From the NCBI GenBank assembly GCA_050633905.1, contig JBOEHJ010000072.1, positions 1 through 64,000 on the forward strand: a stretch of DNA of 64,000 nucleotides. The letters run 5' to 3'. Below are positions 44,029-53,162 of the stretch, piece after piece; the first letter of the stretch is position 1, and every line of letters begins with the position of its first letter. The notes beneath the pieces are model-generated. The model saw only the letters and a program-made list of their open reading frames with translations, ran no database searches and had not been told where the DNA came from. Position numbers and translations under genes: made by a program. The DNA is from JANQPX01 sp050633905. Its GTDB lineage: Bacteria; Pseudomonadota; Alphaproteobacteria; Geminicoccales; Geminicoccaceae.

Positions 44029-44526
44029 ATGTCAAAGACGCTCTATTCAGGTCAGTATTTCTCGATCATGCAGTCGGACAATGGCGATGATTACATCCTG
44101 TCCGGCAACGAAACCATCGTGGTTCCCATCGACGCATCCGGACAAGTTTATCTGATCAAGGAGCCATCCTCAGCCTTTGGCGAACAATGTCTCCTTCTTC
44201 CCGGTGGATCGGTCGATGACGGCGAAACACCCAGTGTCGCTGCCAACCGGGAACTCCAAGAGGAAATCGGCTATGCCGCCAACACGCTCAGCTACCTTGG
44301 CGAGATCTGGCCCTTTTCAAAATACTTAACCGTCAGGACATTTGTATTCGCCGGGCGGGACTTGGTCCCAAGCTCGATGACCGGCGATGAAGATCATGAA
44401 ATTGAAAAACATCTCTATGCCGGCGATGATCTTCAAAGGCTCATCCAAAGCGGCCAAATCAACGATGCAAGAGTGATCGCCGCCCTTTTCATGAGCGGCG
44501 TCGTCGCGCCTCCCTCGCCGATGTAG
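44029..44526 (+). CDS. Nudix hydrolase
   Basis: 165-residue Nudix-family protein, which hydrolyses nucleoside-diphosphate-linked compounds with Mg2+. The full Nudix box GSVDDGETPSVAANRELQEE followed by IGY lies at about residues 64-86. The N-terminal half fits the ADP-sugar pyrophosphatase subfamily. It follows sctU by 81 bases on the same strand and may be the last gene of the type III operon. A functional link to secretion is not evident, and it may simply be a neighbour. Confidence 0.88.
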   Translation: MSKTLYSGQYFSIMQSDNGDDYILSGNETIVVPIDASGQVYLIKEPSSAFGEQCLLLPGGSVDDGETPSVAANRELQEEIGYAANTLSYLGEIWPFSKYLTVRTFVFAGRDLVPSSMTGDEDHEIEKHLYAGDDLQRLIQSGQINDARVIAALFMSGVVAPPSPM

Positions 44527-45000
44527 CGCCTGGATAACGGGAGCCAATAGGCCAGGTGAAGCGCAAGCCCGGAATTTCGCCATGTGTGCAAACACTGTTC
44601 TTCGAAATTTGGCTAGAACGATTTTCTGTTGCCGGGTCAGAAATGGCTCAGTCGGAAAGAGATTTTGGCCATTTTAGCCTTATCAATTCTGAGTTCCGGG
44701 CACGGAATGCTAGCTTATAGAATAGATTTCTAATTGGATCGTCCGACTTTTCATTTTACACAGCCAAGACCCAATTCGGTCACAACAAAAATCATGGCAG
44801 CTAGATGTCAAACGCCAGCCAGAAAGTGCATCAATTTCTTTAATTTGCCCGCAAAGCAAGAGACCACGCCGATACCTTAGTTGATCGAACTTCATCTAAT
44901 ACCGAGAGGTCAAGAAAGAGAGTTGTGAGGATGTCTATCACTGAATGCCTGGTGCCAGGTGTTTATAAATATGATCGCGCATTCTAGCCGATTGTAAGAA
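44527..45000. other. intergenic region without a recognisable gene
   Basis: 474 bases between the Nudix gene and the convergent Calx-beta gene, AT-rich toward the right. A weak CCTGG/CCAGG pairing lies just after the Nudix stop but has no T-run. The ORF at 44710-44895 on the minus strand looks spurious. Confidence 0.45.
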
Positions 45001-45921
45001 TTAGGAGTCGTCGTCCGTAATTGTTGCAGTAACCATTCGCTGGTCGATGTTCACGGCGGACGGGTCACCTGTTACGAAGAAACCGAAGCTCTCGGTTTCT
45101 TCCACCGTCTCGTCATTGACTATGGATACAGTAACCGTAGCGTGGACTTGGCCAGGCTCGAAGACGATGGTGCCTTGTCGATGTGTAACGTCACTGGGTG
45201 CGACGGCGGAGCCGTTGACCATCGTGTAGATAATGAGAATTGATCGTGGCGCTGGTTCAGAAAGTGTAAGCCGAAAATAGACGAATTTGTCGCTTTCGTT
45301 GGCGTCGTCGGCTGTGATCTGAAGCTGCACCGGATTCGGTTTGGCGTTCGCATCGTTTAGCGCAGTGGTCCTGGACTCTAAAGCGGCCAGCGCTGGCGTA
45401 GCGCCTCCCGCCAGTAGGTCACGTCGTTCTTGTGTCTCAGTATTAAGTCGGATCAATGGACCGCCCGTATCCATGGTGGCATCGGGCCCGGTGCCGGCGA
45501 GGTCTGTATGCGATGGCGACTTACCATCAGCTTGCCATCCTACCGTGCCGTCCGCCATGCGTACGATCCGACCGTAGATGAGGCTGCCATCGTTCTCCTT
45601 GATGTTCAGACTGGCGATCGTCTCAAGCGGAAGCGTTTGCAGTCTCGCACTTGGCCGACGGATCGTCAGCGCGTCGTCGCTGATCTTGACGACTCGTCCA
45701 ATCACGGTTTTGCCGTCAGTGAGAACGAAGCGGGCTGGTTGCCGGCTCCTGGTGTTCAGGGCCGTTTCGAGACTCAGCAGCAGTGGTGACGTTTCCTCAG
45801 CGAGCAGCCCTGCTTGCCCGAATGCGAACAGCATCGCCAGGATCGGAAGGGTAAGGGGCGCTATTTTTCTCAGCCTACGCCGGCCGCACCTGGACCTTGC
45901 CGATGTTTTCGTCCCGAACAT
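45001..45921 (-). CDS. secreted protein with Calx-beta domain
   Basis: 306-residue protein with an N-terminal signal or anchor (PLTLPILAMLFAFGQAGLLA, about residues 23-42). A small beta domain follows (ARFVLTDGKTVIGRVVKISD, LSm-like in pattern, about 62-130), then a low-complexity linker. A C-terminal Calx-beta fold covers about 200-306 (RQGTIVFEPGQVHATVTVSI, then ETESFGFFVTGD). Calx-beta domains bind calcium and occur in surface and secreted proteins. It runs on the same strand as the LysM/solute-binding gene upstream, separated by 142 bases. I cannot assign a specific role; the combination with a sensor-like neighbour is noted. Confidence 0.7.
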   Translation of the reverse strand: MFGTKTSARSRCGRRRLRKIAPLTLPILAMLFAFGQAGLLAEETSPLLLSLETALNTRSRQPARFVLTDGKTVIGRVVKISDDALTIRRPSARLQTLPLETIASLNIKENDGSLIYGRIVRMADGTVGWQADGKSPSHTDLAGTGPDATMDTGGPLIRLNTETQERRDLLAGGATPALAALESRTTALNDANAKPNPVQLQITADDANESDKFVYFRLTLSEPAPRSILIIYTMVNGSAVAPSDVTHRQGTIVFEPGQVHATVTVSIVNDETVEETESFGFFVTGDPSAVNIDQRMVTATITDDDS

Positions 45922-46063
45922 AGAGTGTTCCTATCTATCAAAGCTGACCACCAAATATCAATAAAACCAGTGTTCGATTACCCAATCTGTCGCGCCAAAT
46001 AGAGCGTTTTTTGCGGACAGAGCGATGGCTTGACGGTCCTACTGCTCGTCGCGCGCTAACCAC

Positions 46064-47134
46064 CTAACTTGGCTGACCGTGGAAAATGGCGAGGTGCCGA
46101 CCCACGATTTCGTCGTAGAGTCCATTTTTCTTCAGATCACGCAGTCCCGCATCGAACTTCCTCAGCAGGGCGACAGCGCGCGGGTGATCGCGATGAATGA
46201 TCAATCGGAGGCCGATCGTGTCGGTAAGCTGCTCGGACGCTGAGACGAGGTCGCCATAACCGAGCTCTTTAATTGCGCTCTGCCCTGTGAACTCATTGAG
46301 CGCGACGAAATCGGTCTCGCCGTCCACGAGCAAGTTGAAGCAATCAGCCACAGACTTTGGTCGCACGAGTTCGATCGTATCGCCCGGGATCAGACCGCGA
46401 TCAGTTAGATCGAAGGTGAAGTACCCATCGGGCCGGCAGAGACGCATGCCGTGAAGGTCTTCGTCGTTGCCGAGGTCGCGAGCATCGTCGCTGCGCTTGA
46501 ACAGCACAATGAGCATATCGAACAACGGTTCAGAAAAGTAGAACGAGCAGCGCTTGCGATCTTCGTCAGTCAGGGTTTCAAGCTTATCACAGTTTGGCTT
46601 GAACCAGGGGAAGCCCATGGTGTATTTGTGCCGCACCAGCAGTGGATCGATATGAGCGGCCCAATCATTGATCCAGTCGATGGAGTAGTCCTGCGAACCG
46701 ACCGCGCGCCCAAGCGCAGTATCAACGATCTCGGTGAGCATGCCACCGTTTTCCCAGTTCTGATCGGTAAAAGGTGGGTAGTCGGTGCCGGTCACCACTT
46801 CGATCGTCTCGGCGGTTCTCACTCCAGCGGTATTGGCGATCGGCTGCGTCCGAGCCTGTCCATTCGTTCTGGGACAGGGCGGAAGGTCAAGTGTGATCCC
46901 GATGCTGATCAGGCTCGGATCGTCGCCGATCGTGGCTGGATTGCTACTGTAGCCGTAGATATAGGGCCACAGATTTGGATCCGCGTAGGCCGACCGTGCG
47001 ATTTGCGCAAGCGTATCGCCAGCTGTGACCGTATAGCGCTCGCTACAGATTGGCGCTGCAGAAGCTGGATCACTGCCGCTAGCGAGTGAACAAAAAATAG
47101 CGATGGCCAGCATTCGTTTCATGGCTTTTTCCAT
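46064..47134 (-). CDS. LysM plus family 3 solute-binding protein
   Basis: 356-residue exported protein. A signal peptide (MLAIAIFCSLASGSDPASA) is followed by a LysM module at about residues 31-85 (YTVTAGDTLAQIARSAYADP). A periplasmic family 3 solute-binding domain covers about 110-350 (VVTGTDYPPFTDQNWENGGM, VDGETDFVALNEFTGQS). LysM binds peptidoglycan, so the binding domain is probably held at the cell wall. No ABC transporter genes lie nearby, so it may sense rather than import a ligand (inference). The first ATG at 47134 is used; ATGs four and seven codons later are also possible. Confidence 0.83.
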   Translation of the reverse strand: MEKAMKRMLAIAIFCSLASGSDPASAAPICSERYTVTAGDTLAQIARSAYADPNLWPYIYGYSSNPATIGDDPSLISIGITLDLPPCPRTNGQARTQPIANTAGVRTAETIEVVTGTDYPPFTDQNWENGGMLTEIVDTALGRAVGSQDYSIDWINDWAAHIDPLLVRHKYTMGFPWFKPNCDKLETLTDEDRKRCSFYFSEPLFDMLIVLFKRSDDARDLGNDEDLHGMRLCRPDGYFTFDLTDRGLIPGDTIELVRPKSVADCFNLLVDGETDFVALNEFTGQSAIKELGYGDLVSASEQLTDTIGLRLIIHRDHPRAVALLRKFDAGLRDLKKNGLYDEIVGRHLAIFHGQPS

Positions 47135-48059
47135 TTATTCTATCGACACCGCCTCCTCCGATTAGAGGGCTAGCGTCACACGGTCAACCATCACCAAGGC
47201 AAAAGTTGTATCATAAGGTGCAAAAAAAATGTTTGTATCATCTTAAAGATTAGAACAGACAGGCGAGTTCTACTCCTCGTATCGGGACTCTATCAGACAG
47301 AATTCCTTAAGCGTCTATCGCTCGAGTTTATCTCCGCGTTAGTTGCAAACAGCCTCATTGAAGCCAGGCTTACGTGACTTCAATCCAGCTCAACCACATT
47401 TCTATTTTGTTTGAAGACTTCGCGTCGAAACCGTTTTATGAAGTGATGGTTACAGAATGACTGTTGATGTTGAAATGATTTTAGAAGGCGGCATGGACAT
47501 TCAAGAAGCATAGCGCGACCCAAGTGTTATGCTCCGTTGCATCTTGCAGTCCCATCGATGGACAGGCAGATGTGAGTTTTTACATCGGTTAATATAACTC
47601 GAGCCTTGTTCATGAGTGGCGCTGAAATGGTGTTTGGCCTTGGCCCTGCGATTGGAGCCGAGCTTGTCGATCACAGTGATCCATGAAATGACACCAGTCT
47701 TCATTAGGCGCATACGCGTGACCGGCAAATTCATGTAAATAATCATTAACGGGGCTCTAATGCCAAAACTCTGGCATCTTTCCTGCCGATCTATAGTGAC
47801 TGCAATTGGTAGATGCTGATGAAAAGTCGAAGCGAATACTTGGCGAAGAATTTCGTTAGAATGACATTTCTCAGAACTCGCATATAAGAAATTCAATTCT
47901 GAGAAAGTGCCGCTATTTGAAATGATTTCTAAACCGGAAGGGCGTTTTTGAGCGCCTCGGACTTCTTCATCAAAATCGGAACAAAGCTACCGGTCAGCTT
48001 TACCTGCTAAAGCAACCTCTACCGACGTCGCTTAGCCTCATGCGATCCCTCAGCCAGCC
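47135..48059. other. AT-rich, gene-poor region with an IS remnant
   Basis: About 925 bases, clearly AT-richer than the flanks, upstream of the LysM gene. The only recognisable content is the degenerate IS6-type transposase listed separately. The rest shows no gene, RNA structure or clear inverted repeats. Confidence 0.5.
47501..47704 (-). pseudogene. degenerate IS6-family transposase C-terminus
   Basis: The last 67 codons of a 131-codon minus-strand frame match the C-terminal catalytic part of IS6/IS26-type DDE transposases. VIDKLGSNRRAKAKHH corresponds to the family TDKLxSYxAAKRE segment, YINRCKNSHLPVHRWDCKMQ to YLNNRAENSHQPTRRRERxM, and QRSITLGSRYAS to the following end. The preceding codons of the frame are unrelated, and terminal repeats were not found. 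It is a decayed fragment marking past insertion in this AT-rich gap. Confidence 0.7.
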
Positions 48060-48422
48060 TCAACTGGTGACGAAGCAAGACCCAATCCCATTTCCTCTCG
48101 TCTGACGCAGGGATCTGCGATGTTCTGAGATGGCCATGATGAGCAGCAGGAGTACGAGAAAACCTAGGGGAAGCTGCTCGAATGAGACTGTCTTTCGAGG
48201 TTTCGTCGGCAGGTGTCTGACATCGACGCCGTCTGGGTGATGAACGACAACTGTGGGCTTCTTCAGATCAGTGTCGACGATCTCTTCGCGGATCTCGACG
48301 TCTTGTGACCTGATAACGGTGACGTAGTGTGTCTTTCTTTCATCAGGATCTTTGCAAGCGGCCAAGCTGAAAAACAAGGCGGATAAAACCAATAACATTC
48401 TGATTTGACGATAAAAAATCAT
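48060..48422 (-). CDS. small lipoprotein with a second hydrophobic segment
   Basis: 120-residue protein of unknown function. A signal peptide with lipobox (SALFFSLAACKDPDE, Cys near residue 23) is followed by a charged central part (QDVEIREEIVDTDLKKPTVV). A second strongly hydrophobic helix is near residues 84-97 (PLGFLVLLLLIMAI), and a basic tail closes the chain. The ATG at 48422 has GGGGG a few bases upstream; a TTG seven codons earlier is less likely. The next gene on its strand lies beyond a short gap with no operon link. The composition is protein-like but the family is unknown. Confidence 0.6.
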   Translation of the reverse strand: MIFYRQIRMLLVLSALFFSLAACKDPDERKTHYVTVIRSQDVEIREEIVDTDLKKPTVVVHHPDGVDVRHLPTKPRKTVSFEQLPLGFLVLLLLIMAISEHRRSLRQTRGNGIGSCFVTS

Positions 48423-48601
48423 CGTTGCCCCCGAAAATATCAATCACAAAGAGCATAATCATAACGAATTTTAATCAAAATGCGTAGTCATGCTGTGGAA
48501 ACGGCGTGGCCAAGAAGTTGCGTGGCCAGATTTTCCACCGAGATAGGTCAAGGCTGTAATATTGTATGAAGTTAATTAACGAACGGCTTGAGTTAAAAAA
48601 A

Positions 48602-49036
48602 TCATTCCGGTCTCACCACACCCATCTTCAACAGCACGCAGCCGTAAAGGCGGGTTTCGCCGGTTTGGACGACGGCGAAAGCCTGGCGGGCGCGCTCATA
48701 AAATGCAAAGCGTTCGATCCCCGCAAGCTGGAACCGGCCTTTCTCAGCGCGGTCGATGATGTCTTGGAACTCCACGCAGACTTCAGGGACGCTATCCGGA
48801 TCGCCAACAACTTCGATCCGGCCACAGGGCTCGTCGACGAAATCGTCAAGAGGCATCACCGACAACACGGCCTCCAGCACGCGTGGCGCTGGCAATCCGG
48901 GCATCCGAACAAGCCGTTTGGCCATGCTGGTCGAAGGGAAATTAGAATCCACGATAACCAAGTCGTCGCCATGTCCCATGCCGCTTAGGATCGTCAGCAA
49001 GTCGGCGTTAAGAATGGGATCCAGCCCCTTCAACAT
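48602..49036 (-). CDS. RbsD/FucU-family sugar mutarotase
   Basis: 144-residue member of the RbsD/FucU family, which interconverts anomers or ring forms of free sugars such as ribose or fucose. The start MLKGLDPILNADLLTILSGM contains the conserved MLK and the catalytic His region GHGDDLVIVDSNFP. It is divergent from two FGGY sugar kinase genes, which suggests a common sugar pathway. The length and the LPAPRVLEAVLSVMPLDDFV segment favour the FucU side of the family over RbsD, but the sugar is not certain. Confidence 0.88.
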   Translation of the reverse strand: MLKGLDPILNADLLTILSGMGHGDDLVIVDSNFPSTSMAKRLVRMPGLPAPRVLEAVLSVMPLDDFVDEPCGRIEVVGDPDSVPEVCVEFQDIIDRAEKGRFQLAGIERFAFYERARQAFAVVQTGETRLYGCVLLKMGVVRPE

Positions 49037-49177
49037 TTCTTTCTCTCCAGCATGTTTAGTCTACCGCATCTTTCATTCGACGCCTTCCTGGTGCTCTATG
49101 GAAAGATGCGCCAAAAGGTGGGCTAAGGTAAACCCTTCTGGCGCTGATGAGACCAAGGCAAGATTTGGGGTGTAGGG

Positions 49178-50764
49178 ATGACCGACAAGGCAGTGATGGC
49201 GGTGGACGTTGGAACCGGCAGTGCGCGTGTCGGCCTTTTTGATCGATCCGGAACGATGCTGGCGCGTGCCGAGCGGCCTATCCTGATGAACCAGCCTACC
49301 CCCGATCACGCTGAGCATGATAGCGAGGATATCTGGCGAGCAGTCTGCGGGGCTGCACGAGATTCAAGGAAAAAAGCTGGTCTAGACCGTGACGCCGTCA
49401 CCGGGATCAGCTTTGATGCCACCTGCTCGCTGGTCGCCCTCGATGCCGAAGACCGTCCGGTCTCTGTTTCGATTACGGGCGAAGATCGCTGGAACGTCAT
49501 CGTCTGGATGGATCACCGCGCCATCGCCGAGGCTGAGGCCTGCACGGCCACGGGACACAAGGTTCTGGCCTCGGTCGGCGATACCATGTCGCCCGAGATG
49601 GAAATCCCGAAGCTGATGTGGCTAAAGCGTCATTTGCCTGAGCGCTGGCAGCGTTATGGCCGCCTATTGGACCTCGCCGACTTTTTGACGTTCAAGGCGT
49701 CAGGCTCCAATGAGCGCTCCTGCTGCACGCTTACCTGCAAATGGACCTATCTCGCCCACGAACAGCCGAGCTGGCAGGCGGATTTTTTACACGAGATGGG
49801 GCTGAACGATCTCATGCAACGTGCCAGTATGCCGCCCGTTGCCGCGGCCATCGGCCAGCCACTTGGCAAGCTTGGCGTGCAGGCGGCCGCCGACCTTGGC
49901 CTCACAACGGCCTGCGAAGTCGGGGCGGGGCTGATCGATGCCCATGCTGGCGGCCTCGCGACGCTCGGTTCCTATCTTGAGGGACCCGACGCCCATCTCG
50001 ATCGGCATGTCGGTCTGATAGCGGGAACCTCCACCTGCCTGATGGCGCTCTCCGCCAGCCCGCGTGCGGTCCCTGGCGTCTGGGGGCCCTATTATGGGGC
50101 GATGGCTCCTGGTCTATGGCTGCATGAAGGCGGCCAGTCGGCAAGCGGTGCCCTGCTCGATCACATCCTGGCTTGGCATGCACGTGGTCAGGAACTCGGC
50201 GACAACGCTCATGAGAAAGTCCTTGCTCGCATCGATGAACTCCGCGCCAGCGTCAAAAAATTAGGGGAGCGTTTGCATGTGTTACCCGATTTTCACGGTA
50301 ACCGTTCGCCGCTCGCCGATCCTCATGCGGTCGGTGTGATCTCGGGCCTGACCCTCGACAGTTCCCTCGACAGTTTAGCCGCCCTCTATTTCCGCACCGC
50401 CGTCGCCATCGCCCTTGGTGCTCGCCACATCCTGGAAGCCCTTAACGATAAGGGGTATGCTATTGATCACATGCATATTGCGGGCGGCCACACCAAAAAC
50501 CCGCTTTTGATGGAACTCTATGCCGATACCACTGGCTGCCGCCTGGTGGTGCCCGCGGAACAGGACGTGGTGCTACTGGGGACTGCCATCGTCGCCGCCA
50601 CGGCCGCTGGTCTTCATCCTGATCTCGGCACGGCAGCCAAAGCTATGTCCAAACCCGGAAGCGTGATCGAGCCTAATGGCGAACGTAAAGAGGGCTATGA
50701 TCATGACTATCGTATTTTCCTTAACATGCATGCCCAACGCAGCGCGTTGGATCGCTTGATTTAG
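49178..50764 (+). CDS. FGGY-family pentulose kinase
   Basis: Carbohydrate kinase of 528 residues, similar in length and pattern to the FGGY pentulose kinases (D-ribulokinase-like). The N-terminal ATPase-fold motif is MAVDVGTGSARVGLFDRSG, and the catalytic-site region ADFLTFKASGSNERSCCTLT lies near residue 170. GAGLIDAHAGGLATLGSYL near 248 and the C-terminal HIAGGHTKNPLLMELYADTT complete the two FGGY domains. The downstream second FGGY gene starts four bases after its stop, and a mutarotase gene is divergent. It probably phosphorylates a pentulose before catabolism. Confidence 0.88.
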   Translation: MTDKAVMAVDVGTGSARVGLFDRSGTMLARAERPILMNQPTPDHAEHDSEDIWRAVCGAARDSRKKAGLDRDAVTGISFDATCSLVALDAEDRPVSVSITGEDRWNVIVWMDHRAIAEAEACTATGHKVLASVGDTMSPEMEIPKLMWLKRHLPERWQRYGRLLDLADFLTFKASGSNERSCCTLTCKWTYLAHEQPSWQADFLHEMGLNDLMQRASMPPVAAAIGQPLGKLGVQAAADLGLTTACEVGAGLIDAHAGGLATLGSYLEGPDAHLDRHVGLIAGTSTCLMALSASPRAVPGVWGPYYGAMAPGLWLHEGGQSASGALLDHILAWHARGQELGDNAHEKVLARIDELRASVKKLGERLHVLPDFHGNRSPLADPHAVGVISGLTLDSSLDSLAALYFRTAVAIALGARHILEALNDKGYAIDHMHIAGGHTKNPLLMELYADTTGCRLVVPAEQDVVLLGTAIVAATAAGLHPDLGTAAKAMSKPGSVIEPNGERKEGYDHDYRIFLNMHAQRSALDRLI

Positions 50765-50768
50765 GGTG

Positions 50769-52163
50769 ATGATCAAAGCCCGCGCCGTGGTCGTTTTGGA
50801 TGTGGGGAAGACTCATGTTCGAGTGTTTGCGATCGAGCCTCATGGTGGCCAAGTGGTTGAGTCTTACCAGACGTCGAACCGGAGTTTGGACGAGGCACCC
50901 TATTTCCATGTCGACGTCGAGCGGATCTGGGCTTGGCTGATCGGAGCACTTTCGGACCTGGGCAAGAAAGTAGAGATTCTGGCGATCGTGCCTTGTGCAT
51001 ATGGTTCCACCGCGGCCTTGATCGACGAGGATGGTCTTGTCTTGCCGATGATGGATTACGAAGCGGAGCCGCCGGCGGATATCGTATCGGCGTATGCTAG
51101 CCTTGCGCCCGACTTCGCCGAAGTCTGCTGTCCGGTCAGCCCTGGGGCGTTGACCCTTGGCCGTCAGCTTTTTTGGCAAAGCCAGCACCATCCCAAGGCC
51201 TTTGCCCGTATGCGCTGGATCTTGATGGCGGCGCAATATTGGGCTTGGCGCTTGACTGGCAAAGTGGCGATCGAGCCAACATCGCTTGGCGCCCAAACTC
51301 AGCTTTGGAACCCGAGAACCGGCGCCTTCACAGGGCTTGCCAGGAACCGAGGCTGGTGCGAACGTTTTCCTGCGTTGGCGAAGCCTTTCGATGAGGTGGG
51401 CCCACTTCGTCCCGATCTGACCAAAGACTTAGGGTTACAAACAAACCCGCCGGTACTGGTCGGCATTCATGATAGCAACGCGAATTACGCCCGCTATCTG
51501 GCGGCGGGGTTCAGGCGTTTTACGCTGATCTCGAGCGGTACTTGGCTGATCACCTTTGATACCAACCTAGTGCTCGATCGTCTCGATCCGACGCGCGACA
51601 TGGTGGCTAATACTGACCTTGAAGGTCGGCCGGTCGCTTGCACACGCTTCATGGGAGGGCGGGAATTTTTCGAGATTGCAGGGGCTGCTGGACTGAAGGT
51701 GGAGCCTGGCCTCCATGACCTTGAGGGTATCCTTAAGGAGAAGACCATGGCGATTCCCTCCTTCTCAAACAGCGGTGGGCCCTTTCCAGGCTCGGGCCAT
51801 CAGGGGCGCATCGAAGGACCCGCTCCGGAAACTGTCGAAAAAAAATCAGCGCTCGCCGCCCTTTATGTGGCCTTGGTCACCGACGTCGATCTCGACCTCC
51901 TGGACTCTGATGGCGACGTGATCGTTGATGGCAGCTTTGCTGAGAATGATCTTTTCTGCGGTTTATTGGCGGCCTTGCGTTCTGGACAACGCGTCATGGT
52001 CTCAAAGGAGCCAAACGGTACGGCGCTTGGCGCCTCTCTTCTGTTCGGATGGCAATCCAGGACCGAGCCGGTCAGCCTCAATCTGGACGCTGTCGCATCG
52101 TTTGATCTTGAAAAACTAGCGAGTTACAAAGCGTTGTGGCGTTCACGCTTAGGGCTGGAGTGA
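50769..52163 (+). CDS. second FGGY-family sugar kinase
   Basis: FGGY kinase of 464 residues, of the shorter rhamnulokinase/fuculokinase-like type. The ATP-binding N-terminus reads VVVLDVGKTHVRVFAIE. The Asp-containing region LVGIHDSNANYARYLAAGF lies near residue 230, and the C-terminal domain contains VIVDGSFAENDLFCGLLAAL. It starts four bases after the first FGGY gene and forms an operon with it. The ATG at 50769 is preferred to the GTG one codon earlier. Together with the FucU-like mutarotase this suggests use of a deoxyhexose or pentose such as fucose; the isomerase and aldolase genes are not in the window. Confidence 0.87.
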   Translation: MIKARAVVVLDVGKTHVRVFAIEPHGGQVVESYQTSNRSLDEAPYFHVDVERIWAWLIGALSDLGKKVEILAIVPCAYGSTAALIDEDGLVLPMMDYEAEPPADIVSAYASLAPDFAEVCCPVSPGALTLGRQLFWQSQHHPKAFARMRWILMAAQYWAWRLTGKVAIEPTSLGAQTQLWNPRTGAFTGLARNRGWCERFPALAKPFDEVGPLRPDLTKDLGLQTNPPVLVGIHDSNANYARYLAAGFRRFTLISSGTWLITFDTNLVLDRLDPTRDMVANTDLEGRPVACTRFMGGREFFEIAGAAGLKVEPGLHDLEGILKEKTMAIPSFSNSGGPFPGSGHQGRIEGPAPETVEKKSALAALYVALVTDVDLDLLDSDGDVIVDGSFAENDLFCGLLAALRSGQRVMVSKEPNGTALGASLLFGWQSRTEPVSLNLDAVASFDLEKLASYKALWRSRLGLE

Positions 52164-52183
52164 TCCGTCTAGGTAAAGGTCTC

Positions 52184-52603
52184 TTAAGGCTTTGTCGCTT
52201 CGATCCAGGCCCAACTATTGACGAACTCGAATTTGCTGACCGCTTTTCCGTCTTTGAAACGCCAGACATGGGCCGCCGGGCTGTCGACGGTCTTGCCTGT
52301 CTTGCGGTTCTGCCACGTCGTACGGATCAAGGTGACGACCCGATCCCCATCTCTCAGGAACTCGTCCGCAAAGTGGCAAAGCATTATCCAATCCTTATGC
52401 AGCTGATGGAAGTACTCGACCATGTCTTCCTTGCCGCGACGTTCCCTGGTGAATTCCAGGCCAGGCACACCGTTTTCCAGCGCCCCATTCTCAAAATCAT
52501 CTGCCATGAGATCTAACCAGGGTTGGTAGCATTCGCCGCAGCTCGTGCTCCAGATTCTGTAGGCATCCTTGAGAGCCTCCAGGTCGTCGGTCGTGACCGT
52601 CAA
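52184..52603 (-). CDS. SnoaL/NTF2-like domain protein
   Basis: 139-residue alpha+beta-barrel protein of the NTF2-like superfamily. A helical N-terminus (LEALKDAYRIWSTSCGECYQ) precedes the curved sheet (DGDRVVTLIRTTWQNRKTGK, then SPAAHVWRFKDGKAVSKFEF). Such proteins are small isomerases, cyclases or ligand-binding proteins, and the sequence does not say which. It converges on the FGGY kinase operon with a 20-base gap. It is a single gene. Confidence 0.8.
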   Translation of the reverse strand: MTVTTDDLEALKDAYRIWSTSCGECYQPWLDLMADDFENGALENGVPGLEFTRERRGKEDMVEYFHQLHKDWIMLCHFADEFLRDGDRVVTLIRTTWQNRKTGKTVDSPAAHVWRFKDGKAVSKFEFVNSWAWIEATKP

Positions 52604-53162
52604 CGCTCGTTCCCTGTGTAATGATCTGTAGTTTTGAATAGGTAACTAATAGCTAGCGAGTATCATTCATGATTTTGAATGAGTGTGCCAGTCACATTTA
52701 GCTGAAATAGCTGCAATTCTCGATCTGTTTCACCATGAAGATGCAGGTCATGCCCTCTTCCACACCCAAAACGATCCTAGACAAAGGGCACCAGCTGTCT
52801 TTGCGGCCAAAAAAGGGCCAGCGCCGTGCGAAACTCATGGGGGCATGCTCTTGTGTCCTAACTTCGACGTTCATTCAATGACCACGAGTCAGACATCGAT
52901 CTAAAAGCCCGAGTTAACGTCTCCTTAGCTCATGATCGTCATCATGCAGAATTGGTTCATGTGATCCTGGAACGCCGGACCTCGCCCCACTTCCCTGTGG
53001 GAGGGCAGATTCCCACTTTCGCATGGACCAGGCAATAACGTTTAATAATTGCTGGTTAAAGTTTCGTTAGCTCTGGGCAAAAAAACGCTTGAACAAATGT
53101 CACCACCACCAGAGGATTTCCCGATGATATTTTCGCGGCGCCAGCCCTCTCCCTGAAATTCT
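52604..53162. other. intergenic region with a dispersed repeat
   Basis: 559 bases between the NTF2-like gene and tyrS. Apart from the short inverted-repeat element at 52953-53030 (listed separately), it holds only short spurious ORFs. No clear terminator for tyrS was found at 53041-53162. Confidence 0.5.
52953..53030 (+). repeat. dispersed inverted-repeat element, copy A
   Basis: A 78-base unit with 9-base terminal inverted repeats (TGGTTCATG and CATGGACCA) around a conserved core (GATCCTGG, then GGAGGGCAGAT). The same unit, about 70 per cent identical by eye, lies inverted at 58769-58848. The core contains a small CCCAC/GTGGG hairpin. It looks like a small repetitive, possibly mobile, intergenic element. 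Confidence 0.75.
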
